Shown here: positions 37,700 to 49,908 of the stretch, piece after piece
Position numbering within the stretch: the stretch's first letter is position 1
How the letters are laid out: each line of letters begins with the position of its first letter
NCBI RefSeq assembly: GCF_051622035.1
Contig: NC_135360.1
Coordinates: 9,476,001 to 9,540,000 of the forward strand
Direction: 5' to 3'
Length of the DNA: 64,000 bases
Source of the DNA: Arctopsyche grandis
Lineage: Eukaryota > Arthropoda > Insecta > Trichoptera > Hydropsychidae
The notes under the pieces: model-generated
Told to the model about the DNA's origin: nothing
Database searches by the model: none
What the model saw: only the letters and a program-made list of their open reading frames with translations
Translations under genes and position numbers: made by a program

Positions 37700-39930
37700 T
37701 TCAGATATGTATAACAAATATAATAATATCTAAATATACAAGAATACTGTGTATTGTATTTTTTTTTTTTTATTTATACTTGTGTTTTATTATATATTAT
37801 TATTACTAATATTTTAAGTGTATTTGTATTTACGTGCATTTTTTTAAATAACTACAAAAATATCCAATTAAAAAAGAAAAAATTTCTTATACATATAATT
37901 TCCCAGTGACCGGGATCCCGGGATTGGATATTTCCAGCACCGCAATCGCACCGGTGTTGAAAAAACCTTCGGGAATTGGATGCCCTAGTAGAAGGTTACC
38001 GCTCTCTATGAAAATCGGACATGAACTTATGCAATCATTCAATTCATATGTAAAAAAAAATGTAAACATATATATGTATATACATATATGTACATACATC
38101 ACAGAACAACAGCCAAAATTAAGTTAAATAAAAAGCTTGTAAAAAAGACAAATAAATACATTTTTTGTAATTAACATTTTTATATAAATATGAAAATTTG
38201 AATTTCCTCGTGTGAAAAACTGAAAAGTCACACACACATATGTACATATGTATGTATGTATGAACATACACACTCCTGAAAGAGATATGGCAAGTGTACG
38301 TATGACATATCGTCGCGATATGGTGAATGTTTTCTAGTAAATTGGGGTGAGTTCGCTGCCACACATTTTACAACCCCGTTATACTTTTGCAGTAATTTTA
38401 CCCCACAGTGCGGTAATTTTACTATTGTGTACCGCTTTTTTTACGATTTCCCGCTGCCAACATTTTACCATATATATTCCTGGGGCGACGTTTAATGTCG
38501 CATTTCGAATTTTAAAGCGAAGACGCGCTAAAACACAATTAGAGCATGTGCCCGCGAGTAAATTATGAAATTAGCTTCTGAAAATGGGTCACTACACTTT
38601 GTTTGGAATAAATATCAAATATTAAAATGTTACGAAATATATAAAAGAATATTTATTCAAACTAGTAAAGAGAGAGATACACTTCAAATATATATATTAT
38701 TGTTTATCTTTTGTTTTTATCGATCCTAAATTCACCCATTAAACATTTTTTCAAGAAGAATTTTCAAATTATTATAATAGGGAATAAATCGTTTTTATAT
38801 AGCGTGCATATAATTTATAATTATATATATGTACATATGTATGTACTTAATTAAGTTATTATATATTATTTTACATGAGTTATCTTTATATTTTGCATAA
38901 CCTTCAGACTTTTTCCTTGAACTATTTTTTTCAGATAATTTTTCATCAATTTTATCGCATAAAAGTACAACGTTTGCTCAATAGATGTTTCTAAAATTAT
39001 TCTTATATATTCAAATTGAATGATTTTAATGAATATGAATGAGTAAATACAATTTAATAAATAATAATGTTGAACAATAAAAAACTTGAAATCATTTATT
39101 CAATTTAAACGTACAATCAGAATAAACAAACATATAAGAAAAATATAATTAAATTAATTCGGTAAAAAAATGAACTGCATGTTTAAGTACTTACATAATT
39201 GCACAAAAACTAAAAATTAATAATTAAAAAATTATAAAATTTAAATTAATAAATTGGAAAAATAAATATGTACATAAAATAATCAATTAATTGTGGCATG
39301 TGGTGATCAATTTTTCAATATTTAAAAAAATAAAACAATAATAATACTCAAAATTTGTTTTTAAGGGTAGTTTAAAAGAACCCACAATTGTATGTACCAT
39401 TTTGACTTCATCGATAATAGAATTTAATCTTATCCATAAAATTAATAGTGGAAATTGGTATTCTCGGTAAAATGAGAAAGCCAGTTTTGCTGTATTTAAT
39501 AAACTATGAACAATTCGAAATGATACATATATGTATGTATATGTACATATATATATACATATATATATATATACATATATATATACATATATGTATATAC
39601 ATTTATTGACAGCAACTCTACTGAAGTTTTCCCATACCATTGTCTTGTCATTGATTTTGAAAATATGATGTATGTACATATGTACGTCCAGTGTTGTCAC
39701 CCCAATTTCGGAACAAAGGTTTCCAAAAATATAATATTATTTTTGTGCAAATATATTATATATATTACGAAGCATTTTTAACAAAAATTACGGAAATTTT
39801 TTTAATTAGAACAACGGAATTTCTGTAAACCCACAGAAACCCGCTGGATGACAGCACTGAATTATAAGTACGTCTTCTTCATGATAAAGTGATAAAAAAT
39901 TTCAGTAGAGCTACTGTCAATAAAATAATT
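37700..39930. other. intergenic, no gene seen
   Basis: At 37,905 a CAGTGACCGGGATCCCGGGA word looks like the end of another hAT-type element, but no partner was found. Simple ATGTATATACATAT sequence lies at 39.53-39.6 kb. A slightly GC-richer stretch at 38.34-38.57 kb has no recognisable coding. Confidence 0.45.
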
Positions 39931-39934
39931 ATGG

Positions 39935-40515
39935 ACAGTATGATTGCTAACATTCGATAAGTGGATATGGCAACAAGAAGAAGATTGTAGCTAGCATAGT
40001 GAAACGAGTGAAGAAATTTGACAATGGGTGCTTCATATGTCTAGAATAATTGACAAATGGGTCAAGAGAAGTACTCAAATGATATCCTAAAAAGTGTAAG
40101 CGGATACTTAAAAGCCTCATATGAGATTGGTTGACGATATGAAGAAAATGTATGGTAATAGGTGGATGAGTTTTATTCAAATTTTAGATTTCGCCCTAAG
40201 GGCGAAAAAAACAAACAGCGCTGCACGTGGCACGTGATTTTTTTTAGATGCTTTTAAACATGCAAAAAAATGGTCCGTGCCTTGCACATATTCATGGATC
40301 GCCCTGCACGCCCGGTCCCAAAATGAACCTCTAGGTTGTTTTCGGTAAAATTAAAATTGTATTAAAACAGTGATTGATAACGGTGTATCCCATATTTAAA
40401 GAAATTTAGGAGACCACCCATAGCGGAGAGCTATGCACACGATGGGCCGTTCATCGCTGTGTGTTTTCGCCCTTATAGAGGTCTTCGTCCAGCAATGGAT
40501 GGTAAACGGCTAAAA
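39935..40515 (+). mobile_element. RTE-type LINE 3' end, split by a MITE
   Basis: The translation gives DKWVKRST and VDDMKKMYGNRWMSFIQ. After the MITE at 40197-40475 it resumes as EVFVQQWMVNG and a TAATAATAATGATGA tail. The split falls within the conserved RTE C-terminus, where the copy at 36635 is continuous. Confidence 0.8.
40197..40475. mobile_element. MITE family F, copy 2 (inserted in LINE)
   Basis: Ends TAAGGGCGAAAAAAACAAAC and, reverse-complemented from the right, TAAGGGCGAAAACACACAGC. TA flanks would fit a TA target duplication. Immediately left lies TTTCGCCC, itself like a family right end, so two copies may once have abutted. Confidence 0.75.
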
Positions 40516-40664
40516 TAATAATGATGACCAAATAAATACAAAATTTCTGATGAAATTTTTTATCATCTAAGATTTAAATAAATTGATATTTTGTTCATTT
40601 CCTTGAAATCAAATATCATAAGATACATATCTTATGTATATCGTAAGACGCAAACATTCAACAG

Positions 40665-40825
40665 GTGTCAATTTTCAATCCGCAGTGCACACCTGTTCCC
40701 TTCACATCTAAATCTCTTATAATGAAACAATTCGTCATATCAACAGGTGCGAATTACGTGTTACAAAATATGGTTCTCCTGTTAGTATCGTCCGTGAAAT
40801 GTACCTAAGTGTTGCACCTGCAGGC
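40665..40825. promoter_or_regulatory. cluster of CAGGTG E-boxes
   Basis: CAGGTG or its complement occurs at 40672-40677, 40690-40695, 40744-40749 and 40815-40820. Three share the longer AACAGGTG context. CAGGTG is bound by Snail-type zinc fingers and some bHLH dimers. Four in about 150 bp of AT-rich DNA is unusual and repeat-free, so this may be an enhancer. The nearest gene start is the JHBP gene 2.3 kb downstream. Confidence 0.4.
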
Positions 40826-40829
40826 TAGC

Positions 40830-41215
40830 GTATTAATTTAAACTGATTAATCTTGTCGGCGCGTATCGCTTAATTGACTTTTATCAGCAATTCAACAACT
40901 TATTTAACAATCAAAATTAATGATAGCATCTGAAATGCGTACAATCGTACGATTTGTGACAGTGGAATTCATGACGTTAAAACGAAATAATTACCCAAAT
41001 TTTAACCTCAGCTGGTGAAATTTTTATTCTTGCATATCTAATAAAGTCCTAATTGACTTCTAGTTAGAAATTTTGTACATATTTATATATTTTGTAGCAG
41101 ACCAAACTATAGTGATGTCAAGCTATCTACTGAACTAGTGTGTTTTATAGGGGTGACCATAAAAAAAGTCGAAAATGTTCGTTTACCATGCATACATATG
41201 AAAAACGGTTAGTAT
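40830..41215. other. intergenic, no gene seen
   Basis: No recognisable coding or repeat. Confidence 0.5.
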
Positions 41216-41221
41216 ATATAT

Positions 41222-41392
41222 CAGTGGCGTGCGGTAAAACTCTCTCACCCTCCGTCGTACATCCTCACTTAATTTGCGCGAGCAGGATACAACAGGAACA
41301 AGAGAAACAGGCTTTTCCTCCCGTATCCAGCGCGCGCACATCAAACAAGGCTGTATGACAAAAAGAGAGATAATTTCACCGCATGCCACTGA
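41222..41392. mobile_element. hAT-type MITE family D, copy 2
   Basis: Starts CAGTGGCGTGCGGTAAAACT and ends AATTTCACCGCATGCCACTG, inverted repeats of each other. ATATATAT flanks both sides, compatible with an 8-bp duplication but ambiguous in TA-rich DNA. The core has TTTGCGCGAGCAGGATACAA. Confidence 0.85.
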
Positions 41393-41408
41393 TATATATT
41401 ATATATAC

Positions 41409-41540
41409 ATAGTACCGTTTACCATGCACCCTTTTTTATTGATCTTTCCACTCAAGATCTTTCGATTTTCGATCTTTGCAATCCAATATTTGGTTTTTCG
41501 ATCTTTTCACTTTCGGTGCCGTGAGGTAGACCCGTTTTAT
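41409..41540 (+). repeat. interspersed repeat family G, copy 1
   Basis: Runs ACCGTTTACCATGCACCC, then TCTTTCGATTTTCGATCTTT and TTTCACTTTCGGTGCCGTGA with GGTAGACCC. Inverted or direct copies are at 44581-44705 and 59416-59575. It always lies next to family D core sequence, so the two may be parts of one larger element. Confidence 0.75.
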
Positions 41541-41985
41541 AGATACTATAGATCTAGTGAATCTACTGAAAAAGTATGTATTATAGCACAAGGGTATCTA
41601 ACCTTTTTGAGGATAGGAGCTACTTTTCACCTAAATTTTCATGGTGATCGACTTTTAAAAGAATCTTATAAGGATTTTGGTTTTTTTTTAGTTTTAAAAA
41701 TTAAAAATATTCATAAATTTTCTTTTGAAGTATTTTTCTAGATTCAATTAATTTCAATTGTGTCAATGCAACGTTTTCGATTGGAAATTAAATCAACTGT
41801 TGTCCAAAATTTCCTATATCCATTGAAAAATCATTGCGATGGTTATTGCATTGAATATTATTTTCATTCATATTTATAAAGTTGAACATTATTTTCATTC
41901 ATATTTTTTAAGTTTATAAGTTGATGATAAAAAGCTGCAAAATTAGTGGAAGTCATTAAAGCTAGTAAAGCTTTGTTAAATTGAT
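41541..41985. other. intergenic, no gene seen
   Basis: AT-rich. A short tandem TTATTTTCATTCATATTT duplicate lies at 41.86-41.91 kb. Confidence 0.5.
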
Positions 41986-41989
41986 TCAA

Positions 41990-42096
41990 CATTTCTTGTT
42001 TTTAAAGCCATTTCTTGTTTTTAAAGCCATTTCTTGTTTTTAAAGCCATTTCTTGTTTTTTAAAGCCATTTCTTGTTTTTAAAGCCATTTCTTGTT
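41990..42096. repeat. 19-bp minisatellite, about 5.5 copies
   Basis: The unit CATTTCTTGTTTTTAAAGC repeats almost without change; one unit has an extra T. Confidence 0.95.
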
Positions 42097-42099
42097 TTG

Positions 42100-42475
42100 A
42101 AGATAGGTTGCATTATAATCCTTTCTATCAAATATAAATGTTCTTATTTCAGACAAAAATTCTCAAACCTAACAAAAATAAAGTAACTAATCTATTTCAT
42201 TGTGAATCACCAAACACATCTATGTCTTAACTTCTTCCAAAATAATTAAAATATTTCTTCTCTGAAACGCTTTAAATCTTATTAACAAATTTAAATATTT
42301 CTTCACATTGCTATGTACGAAAAAAAATCTGAAACTTTATCGCACGTACCTTAAACGCCATTACTATAACGTCTCCAGTCCATTGTCGATGTTCTTTAAA
42401 AATCACTTCTAATGTCTACTATTTACTAATAATGTTATTATTTTGAAAAGATTTTATATATAGTTTTTATTAATT
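42100..42475. other. intergenic, no gene seen
   Basis: No recognisable coding or repeat. Confidence 0.5.
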
Positions 42476-42479
42476 AATT

Positions 42480-42600
42480 TATTTTTTTAATTGTCAGACC
42501 ATTGTGGCATTACAGGAATTCCTAATGCGCCACAATGGTCAAAAAATATAACACAAAAAAAACAAAATTTTGGCTTAAGGAGTATTTCCCAGATATTCCA
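42480..42600 (-). mobile_element. LINE 3'-terminal fragment with stem-loop
   Basis: A perfect 12-bp stem GACCATTGTGGC (42497-42508) pairs with GCCACAATGGTC (42529-42540). The loop ATTACAGGAATTCCTAATGC matches the 3' ends of the LINEs at 1420 and 51318. No coding part is recognisable. Confidence 0.75.
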
Positions 42601-43024
42601 AATCCAGTTTCATAGAGTAAAATACAAATTTCTTGCCGTCGTCATACATAAGCATAATTCACATATACATACATACATAGAATTTCAGATTTGTTCTGCT
42701 TTAAAAATATGTTGAAACTTCTACGATTAATGTGATTTTTATTTACTGAATTAAATCACTATGAAATTTTATTTGCCAATTCAATCACTATGAACAAATT
42801 GTTAAGATAAAAAAAGTTGGTTTCATCTAAATATGTACATTATATTAGTCTTTATATGCGTACAACTTCATAGATATTATCTTTTTTGACATACAAGTTC
42901 ACTTTACATTCATCAGTGTTGATAACGTTAACTCTAATGATATGGTACTGACGACACATGTTTTTGTTACAATTGTACATAAATAATACAATTTTTCCTG
43001 ATTTTTATCCTTATCAATAAAGGG

Positions 43025-43062
43025 TATATATATTTGACTAAATTCGATAGAACGTTACAGTA
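43025..43062 (+). promoter_or_regulatory. TATA box and initiator of JHBP gene 1
   Basis: TATATATA at 43025-43032 is followed 32 bp later by TTACAGT (ACAGT 43057-43061), an arthropod-initiator-like word. A non-coding first exon would run from about 43057 to 43109 and end at AAAAG/GTTTGC, with its acceptor TTTTCAG at 43188-43194 just before the ATG. Confidence 0.5.
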
Positions 43063-43201
43063 GATCGTTTGATTTCATTGCTAAGTGTTGTCGACAATCA
43101 AAACAAAAGGTTTGCCAATATTTTATTTTTATTTTCTTTTGTTTAATATATCTATGTGTTTTCCAATAAAAAACCACATTATAATCATTTTCAGAAAGAA
43201 A

Positions 43202-44426
43202 ATGAAGTTCATCATACTTTTATGCTGCCTTGTGGCAGTATCGTCTGCCATGAATGTCCAACGTTAGTATTAACTTTATAGAATTTCATCATTAATTATA
43301 AAAATAAATTTCCATTAATTAATTGAGATGTTTGTATCTTTAAAGAATTGGTCACAAAGCAGGAGAGAGCTTTTGAAGCTGAATTGATGGCCGCCGCTGA
43401 AAAGTTCAGAGATATTATAATCAACGGTGATCCTGAAAATGACATTCCAATCATGGACCCGTACACAAATGACACAGCGAGCTTTGAATTATCCGTACCA
43501 GAAACAGCAGAGTAATTGAATTTTAATTTTAAAATATTAACAAGAACATTAATTTCCATTGTTAATTTAATCAAATTTATATTTTCAGAATTGTAGCCAA
43601 GCTTTTCGGAGTAAAAATGGTAGGCTTAAAAGATTTTGTAGTGCACAAACTCAGTATCAACGTTCTTAGATTTAGATTGGACTTCAACTTCACTCTTCCA
43701 ATCTTGGAAATGTCTGCAGGTATACTTGTTTTCAATTTATCAATTTATTGCAAACACTATTGCATACTAGAGTTTGTAATATAATTTCTTTGTATTTTTT
43801 TTAACAGATGATTATGATCTTGATGGAAATATTGCAGGCACACCACTTTTCGGTAAAGGAAAAGCAAGGTAAAATTTACAATCAATATTATTATAATATT
43901 ATGAACCGTAAAAATATCATTGTTTCTAATGCAAATATACTATTTATTCTATAGAGTGGCAATAACAGGCATTAAAGCTTCTGGATATGCAGTTGTTTCA
44001 GTCTCACAAATGACTTTGAAAGAATTCAAATTGGTTCTTGGTATCAAAGAATTCCAGGTATTTCTCTTTCCATATTATATGTAATTTATAAGGATAATTT
44101 AAAAATATTTCTCCATAGTTAAATCAACATAAGATATGATAAAATTACAGTATGAAATTCGAATTATTGAATTATTTCAGTCTGACATACAAGGATTGCT
44201 CGGTGGTGGGGATGTGAGTATCTTCATCAATGAAGTTCTACAAACCTTAGTTCCATCTCTGATCAACGATAATCAAGAGAAAATTACCAACTTCATCGAG
44301 AAGAAAGTTTTAGAAAGGGCCAATAGCATGCTATCAGGACCGTCGAATGACATCGATATTTCACACATGATAAAAAATTTCCATAGCATGACCGGTCTGT
44401 TCCTAAAAAATCTAATGAATTATTAA
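43202..44426 (+). CDS. JHBP/takeout-domain secreted protein, gene 1
   Basis: Coding exons: 43202-43262, 43346-43511, 43589-43719, 43808-43868, 43955-44057 and 44181-44426. They join in frame at GT-AG sites to give 255 aa. The first 16 residues (MKFIILLCCLVAVSSA) are a signal peptide, so the protein is probably secreted into haemolymph. The body fits the haemolymph JHBP/takeout fold (Pfam PF06585): a VGLKDFVVHKLSIN strand region, an FGKGKARVAITGIKASGY segment, and LLGGGDVSIFINEVLQTLVP near the C-terminus, where the family has its ...FLN... helix. Family members bind juvenile hormone or other hydrophobic ligands; the ligand here is unknown. The mature chain has no cysteine, so the N-terminal disulfide usual in JHBP and takeout is absent. 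AATAAA lies at 44504. The paralogue is at 47940-49018. Confidence 0.88.
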
Positions 44427-44580
44427 TTCAAAATTAATAATTATAATTTTATTTAATCAATGACAATAATTAACTATAAGAATATAAATTATTTTGTTTT
44501 AAAAATAAAAACGTATCTACAAATATGAAATCTTTTATTTACCTATATAATATACATTAATATAAATTTTAACACATACA

Positions 44581-44825
44581 TATTTGACCAGTCTCCGTGA
44601 CGGGCCCGAATGTGAAACGCTCGAAAACGCAAATATCGGAAGGCAAAGATCGAAAATCGAATGATCTTAAGTCGAAAGATAAAAAAGGGTGCATGGTAAA
44701 TGGTACATACTCACTTAATTTTCGAGAGCAGGGTACAACAGGAACAAGAGGAACAGGTTTTTCCTCCCGTATTCTGCGCGCGCACATTAATATTTTGCAT
44801 GCGCCAAAAGGGAGACCAGTATAAA
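44581..44825 (-). repeat. repeat families G + D, composite copy
   Basis: 44581-44705 is an inverted copy of family G (GGGCCCGAATGTGAAACGC... to AAAGGGTGCATGGTAAA). It is followed by family D core (AGCAGGGTACAACAGGAACA) and GCGCGCGCACAT. The same order appears inverted at 59350-59580. Confidence 0.75.
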
Positions 44826-44829
44826 GCGT

Positions 44830-45330
44830 GAGGGCAGATCTATGTATTATACATCTATGGGCTTTAGGTGTTCTTTTGTTGTCGAGTGACATTCTGTCCA
44901 CGGACAGATCTAAATAATTTTAGTATCAGTCGTATTTGACGCTTGGTGCTCGACGTATGTCCGATAAAAACTTATCTGTTTGTTTATATTACTCGCAATA
45001 TGGGCAAGCATCGGTAAAAATAGCACAATACATTCAAAAACACACAATAAACAACATGGGATACATTTTTATAAGTAAATTGATCCGATCGTATTCCGTG
45101 CGATGTAGCGTATTTTTAGAGACGTACCGCGTAAAATTGACAACAATTATTTATTCGTAAGGGCCCATCTATTCTTATTACATCTCTCTGTTTATAGTAA
45201 TATACGTTTAAAATTAATTAATTATTTTGTTTTAGAAATATTAAAATAAAACATTCAAATTAATTTTAACAAACCGTACAAATAGGCATTTTAATAGGCA
45301 TAGAAAAGTTTTTTTGAAAAATTTTATTTT
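44830..45330. other. intergenic, no gene seen
   Basis: No recognisable feature between the repeat and the 3' end of DRC9. Confidence 0.5.
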
Positions 45331-45337
45331 ACACATT

Positions 45338-47397
45338 CTATTTCTTCTTCTTGGCACTTTTCTTTTTTGATTCCTTTGCAAGCTTAGCGGCTAATCTACG
45401 TCTCACCATAAGACCTCTCCACCACGCTTGCAATACAATTGCACTCCGTTGAAGAAGTAACTCACGCTCCAGTCTCTTATTACGTTCTTCGACAAACGTT
45501 AACCAATTATCAATATCTGTTTTATGATCTTCAAGCTATAATATAAAAAATACGAAATCAAAAATCTAAATCATTTGATTAATATTCCAAATGACTAAAC
45601 AACAGAAACTATTTTCATCCAAACATTTTGATTGTATCAGTCAATTGTAATAAATAAAAACAACACATTGTAATCAAATGCGATAGCAAAATGACAATAA
45701 TAAAAAAATATTTATCACAAAACAATGTTTCAATAATAACAAGTATTAATTATTATTTTACACAATATCATATGTTTAGTATTACTATAATTGGGAATAC
45801 ATACCAACTTTTGCAATGCCTTCGTTTTCTGACTTTGTATTTCTCGCATTGTTTTCATCTCACTAATTTCATTATCAATTTGTTCCGATTCTTCTTTGTA
45901 TTTAATTTTCCAATGTTCAATTTTATTCGACAGTTCCTGTAATTTAAATACCCAATACAAAACTATTTTTTGAAGCATAAAACACTTAGAAATTTTACTC
46001 ACCTCGATGGTCTTATTCATATATTTTTCAATTTCTTTGTTAATTTTTGTGTCTTGTTCAATTTTCTCTTTCATTTCGGTCAAACTGTCCGATAATGATT
46101 TTTCCGTTTGATCAATTTTCAATTTGTGCTGATCCATTCGAGCATTTTGCCATTCTATCACATAATTCTTTTTAATTTTGCAATTCCACTTCTCATCCTA
46201 CAATGAGATTTTTTCAACAATAAAATTCAAAAAAAATCTACATAAATATTACAAAGCATTGAAAGCTATAAATTACAGCGAGTTCATCTCGCAGTTTATG
46301 AATCTGTAGATCACAATTTTGCAATGTGGTTTTATTAAGACGTGCCTCGGTACGTATTTGATCCTGAAGATTTTTTAACGAACTGTAAAAATTTAATCCA
46401 AAAGTTTCATTTTTGCACATATGTATTACTAATCATCAAAATTATCATTAAATTAAACCTCCTATTTTCATTGTGTTGTAAATCTAATGCCAAAGAATGA
46501 TATGCTTTAGCAGCAATATCAGACAATTCAGCTAGTAGCGATGCAAAATTTGTATTCTTGTTCAAATCCAAATATACCTTAATTATCACCTCAGTGAGAT
46601 AGTCTCTAAAAAATTTTAAATATTATATATGTAATAAATTATGTTACATTTATTTCTTATAATATTTATCTTTTTAATAGTACCTATCGCCGTTTACTTT
46701 TGCAATTTTATGATTGTCACTGGCCAGTTCTGCATAGTTGATTTTCTCCAGTTGATCATCAGGTGATTTAACATCACATTCATTTGACATTTTCAACTTT
46801 AAGTCTTTATTGCATGACCCTAAAGTAAATAACAACATAAAATTATCAACAATATCTCTACATACCGGATCAATCTTTCACAATTACATAGTATTAATTT
46901 TTGCAAATTGTTATGAAATAATTGTGTAATAAATAGCAAATAACATTCACTTTTTCATAAGATTTAATCTACTTACACAATATAAGCATTTGTCTAATAC
47001 CATCTTCGAGTGCACATGCTAAATATCTGCTGTCTTTTTGTGTTAATCTGGAAAGAATTACATATAAATATTGAATCATATTCAATACCTTCATAATTTT
47101 TTGCATTATTGACAGTATTTATACATATGTACATACTTAGATCTCTCTACTTTCGATAAAAACTCATTTCTCTCGTGATCCAATTGAATATCTACATCGG
47201 AATGTAGAAAGTTATCGAAAGAACCAAAACTAGAAACCTATGTATTTTAATTTAAAAATAATTAATAAATATATCAATTAAAGCCTATAATACAACATGA
47301 ATTCAATGTGTATACATACATTTGTACTACATTCGTCTGTGTTATTATAATCATCTTTTGATTTTTCCTGCGAACATTTGTCTTTTTCATTGTTCAT
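45338..47397 (-). CDS. IQCG: dynein regulatory complex protein 9 (IQ domain protein G)
   Basis: Ten coding exons on the minus strand: 47397-47320, 47237-47137, 47047-46977, 46819-46684, 46605-46459, 46382-46277, 46197-46003, 45936-45805 and 45535-45338, with all GT-AG joins in frame. The first of these holds the ATG; by this listing the coding exons number nine, giving 387 aa. Residues about 125-320 are largely helical and coiled-coil, with DEKWNCKIKKNYVIEWQNAR and LSNKIEHWKIKYKEESEQID. An IQ calmodulin-binding motif (IVLQAWWRGLMVRRRL, residues about 355-370) and a lysine-rich end follow. A coiled coil ending in a single IQ motif at the very C-terminus is the DRC9/IQCG layout. In other animals DRC9 is part of the nexin-dynein regulatory complex of motile axonemes, so testis and sperm expression is expected. 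Human IQCG is a little longer (about 440 aa). AAAATAAAAT lies just past the stop. Confidence 0.85.
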
Positions 47398-47399
47398 CT

Positions 47400-47939
47400 T
47401 TTTATATTGATTTTTTTGACGATAAAACTTTTTTCTATACGATTTTATATCTTAAAAATATTATAAATTGACTCACAATAATCAAAGATACTGTATATCT
47501 GTATTTATTTATATACGTGTTTGTTTTAATTTGATGTACATGACGATTTCATTTATCAGACAGTATTTGTGTATACTATATAAAAATTTCATGTAAAAAA
47601 AAGTAAATTACCTTGATCACTAATAACTATTCCAGTATTGATTAAATATCTAAACTCGCTAATATCCTAGCAACTCAAATAGCTACATATTTGTTATTGA
47701 CTAGTTTCCATAGTTATTACGTTCTATATACATATATCAACAAATAAATTTAATATTATATGTATGTCAGAGAAATGTAATATTTCTCTGTTATATGTAT
47801 ACTTACATAGTACATCCTTATATTACTACATTAAAGTTATATGCAATAAGAAAAATTTTCAATTAATAAAATTGATTTTGGTTTTAAAATTTATTCAGAT
47901 TTTATCATACAAAAAAGTCAGCATATTATAAATAAACAA
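47400..47939. other. intergenic between DRC9 and JHBP gene 2
   Basis: AT-rich, with ATTTCTCTG duplicates near 47.77-47.8 kb. It must hold the DRC9 promoter and the 3' UTR of JHBP gene 2 (AATAAA on the minus strand at about 47895-47890). Confidence 0.6.
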
Positions 47940-49018
47940 TCAATATTGAGGAATAGCATAAATTTCTTGTTGCTGTTTAGCTTGCAGCCTCATATACTCG
48001 AGGGCCATCATTTCAAACTTCAGGGTATTGTGGAAACCAGACATGCTATTGTTAATTTCATCAATCTTATCTTGAAGAGCACTCTTCAAATTGTTTTCGA
48101 TCACCTTCACAATGACGTTCTTGAACAATAAAGTGACAGTGTTGACGATGGAATTAGCCAACCAATCAGTCAAAATGTTTCCTGTCAATTTTACAGTTAT
48201 CCTTCTGCAAATGGAAATGTTAATATAAATTCATAGTTTGATCATTATAACAATATTACTAAAAAAAAAATAATTGAATTCCATTTGAAAACATACCCAA
48301 CATCGTGTAAATAAAATGCTTGCAAGTGGATTTCATTATTATTGAAGTCAATTATGAAATCGGCTACTCCTCCGAGTTTGGTAACTTTACCGACGACCCC
48401 ACCTGTCGGTCCAATATTCATTACTTTTGCCAAGTAATTATAAGTGAACTGCAGAAGAAAATTGATGTGAACAAAACTCAGATGTAATTCAAGCCTAATT
48501 TCTAAAAGTTGATTTAACTCACTCCCAAATCTTTGAAGCCAAAGTCTCCTTTGATCCTAATAATCTTGTTTATGTATGCTACTGTGAAATCTCCGGCTCT
48601 GGCAAGAGATGATAAACCTGTCAGTTTACCTTTGGTCAACTCTAATTCACCATGGTATGTGATAAGCAACGGTCTCTATAGAACAAATATTAAACCATCT
48701 CATTGAAATTAATGATTACTACAAATGTACATTTTAAACTTAGTGTAAAAAAATTTACCACACTGAATCCGTCCTGTAGGTCGGGTATATCCATTGGCTC
48801 GAAGCCATTGTTCTTCAGGAAATCAACTATGTCAGGTATTATGTGGTCTATATATTCATTTAAGTTTGCTGTAACGAGTGCTCTTCTGAAAAAACATTAA
48901 AAATCAAAAATATGAGTAACGAAAAAATTGTTTTAAAACATATATTATGAAATTAAACTTACTCGCTAGCTTCTCCAAAGGCTGCTCCAACGAATAGGAA
49001 CAGTAATAACAATTTCAT
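47940..49018 (-). CDS. JHBP/takeout-domain secreted protein, gene 2
   Basis: Minus-strand exons 49018-48963, 48885-48759, 48675-48523, 48448-48297 and 48204-47940 join in frame to give 250 aa. A signal peptide MKLLLLFLFVGAAFG starts the protein. It aligns in layout with gene 1: DIVDFLKNNGFEPMDIPDLQ, a GELELTKGKLTGLSSLARAGD strand block, and TVTLLFKNVIVKVIENNLK helices before a Gln-rich end (LQAKQQQEIYAIPQY). This fits PF06585. Like gene 1, the mature protein has no cysteine. It has one intron fewer than gene 1. The gene points away from the JHBP 1 strand, with DRC9 between them. A TATATA lies upstream near 49089-49094 (minus strand). The ligand is unknown. Confidence 0.88.
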
Positions 49019-49019
49019 T

Positions 49020-49540
49020 TTGACTTTTTTCAACAATCACGCTAGACTGCCAAATAAGAACAACATAAATTTTTAATTTCTTAATCCATATATAACAATA
49101 TTTGAACTTTATCAATGTTGATTTTAATCAGTATTTTATCTCAATAACAATTAGAATGTACTGACTACTGTTGATTGATTAATTTTAAGGGTTTTGACAC
49201 AAATGTAAGTTTAATTTTAAACATTTTCAGTTAAGTCAAAACATACCTAAGATTACATTTACATACATATGTTGTTACGTTAAACTATTAATGAAATAAA
49301 ACACTTAAAATTTATAGTAATTACATGTTTATATTAATCGTATTATCGAGCGAATAATCTTAATAATCTCAAATCTTGGAACCATTTCCCTTATATTATA
49401 GCGAAAACTTGCCAAAAACCCAACTTCGCAATAGAATTTAAATTTTATTACTTTATTTCTATTCAGACCTTTATTACTAGATAGTGAATCTCATACTGCA
49501 TAGTATCCGAGACTAGTTAGACAAGTTAGTTTTCATTAAA
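49020..49540. other. intergenic, no gene seen
   Basis: Upstream region of JHBP gene 2, AT-rich; nothing else recognised. Confidence 0.5.
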
Positions 49541-49544
49541 TTAC

Positions 49545-49838
49545 TAGCTGAACCCCGGCATGCGTTGCAATGCCATAATAACGCATGCAATTCCCGTTCA
49601 TGTTCCCGTTCCCGTTCTCGTTCCCGTTCCCGTTCTCGTTCCCATTCCCATTTGTCGGAAAAAGCAGGTAGCGAACACATTTGAAATTATTGCGTTGCAA
49701 TGACACTCATTCCCGTTTTTCCCGTTTCCGTTCCCGTTTTTTCCCGAATTTTTTTTCACAGTAATCTTCCCGGACATGCATGCAATAAATCCTGAAAGTT
49801 CCATCGTAATTGGCTGAGTGGTTTAGGAGCCTATTCGA

Positions 49839-49908
<70 letters not shown>

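Noticed and set aside
37905-38000. End of another hAT element (CAGTGACCGGGATCCCGGGA)
   Set aside because: No matching opposite end or duplication was found, so it is noted but not called.
41990-42096. CRISPR-like array
   Set aside because: Units are contiguous with no spacers; it is a minisatellite. The same is true at 34897-35010 and 30272-30352.
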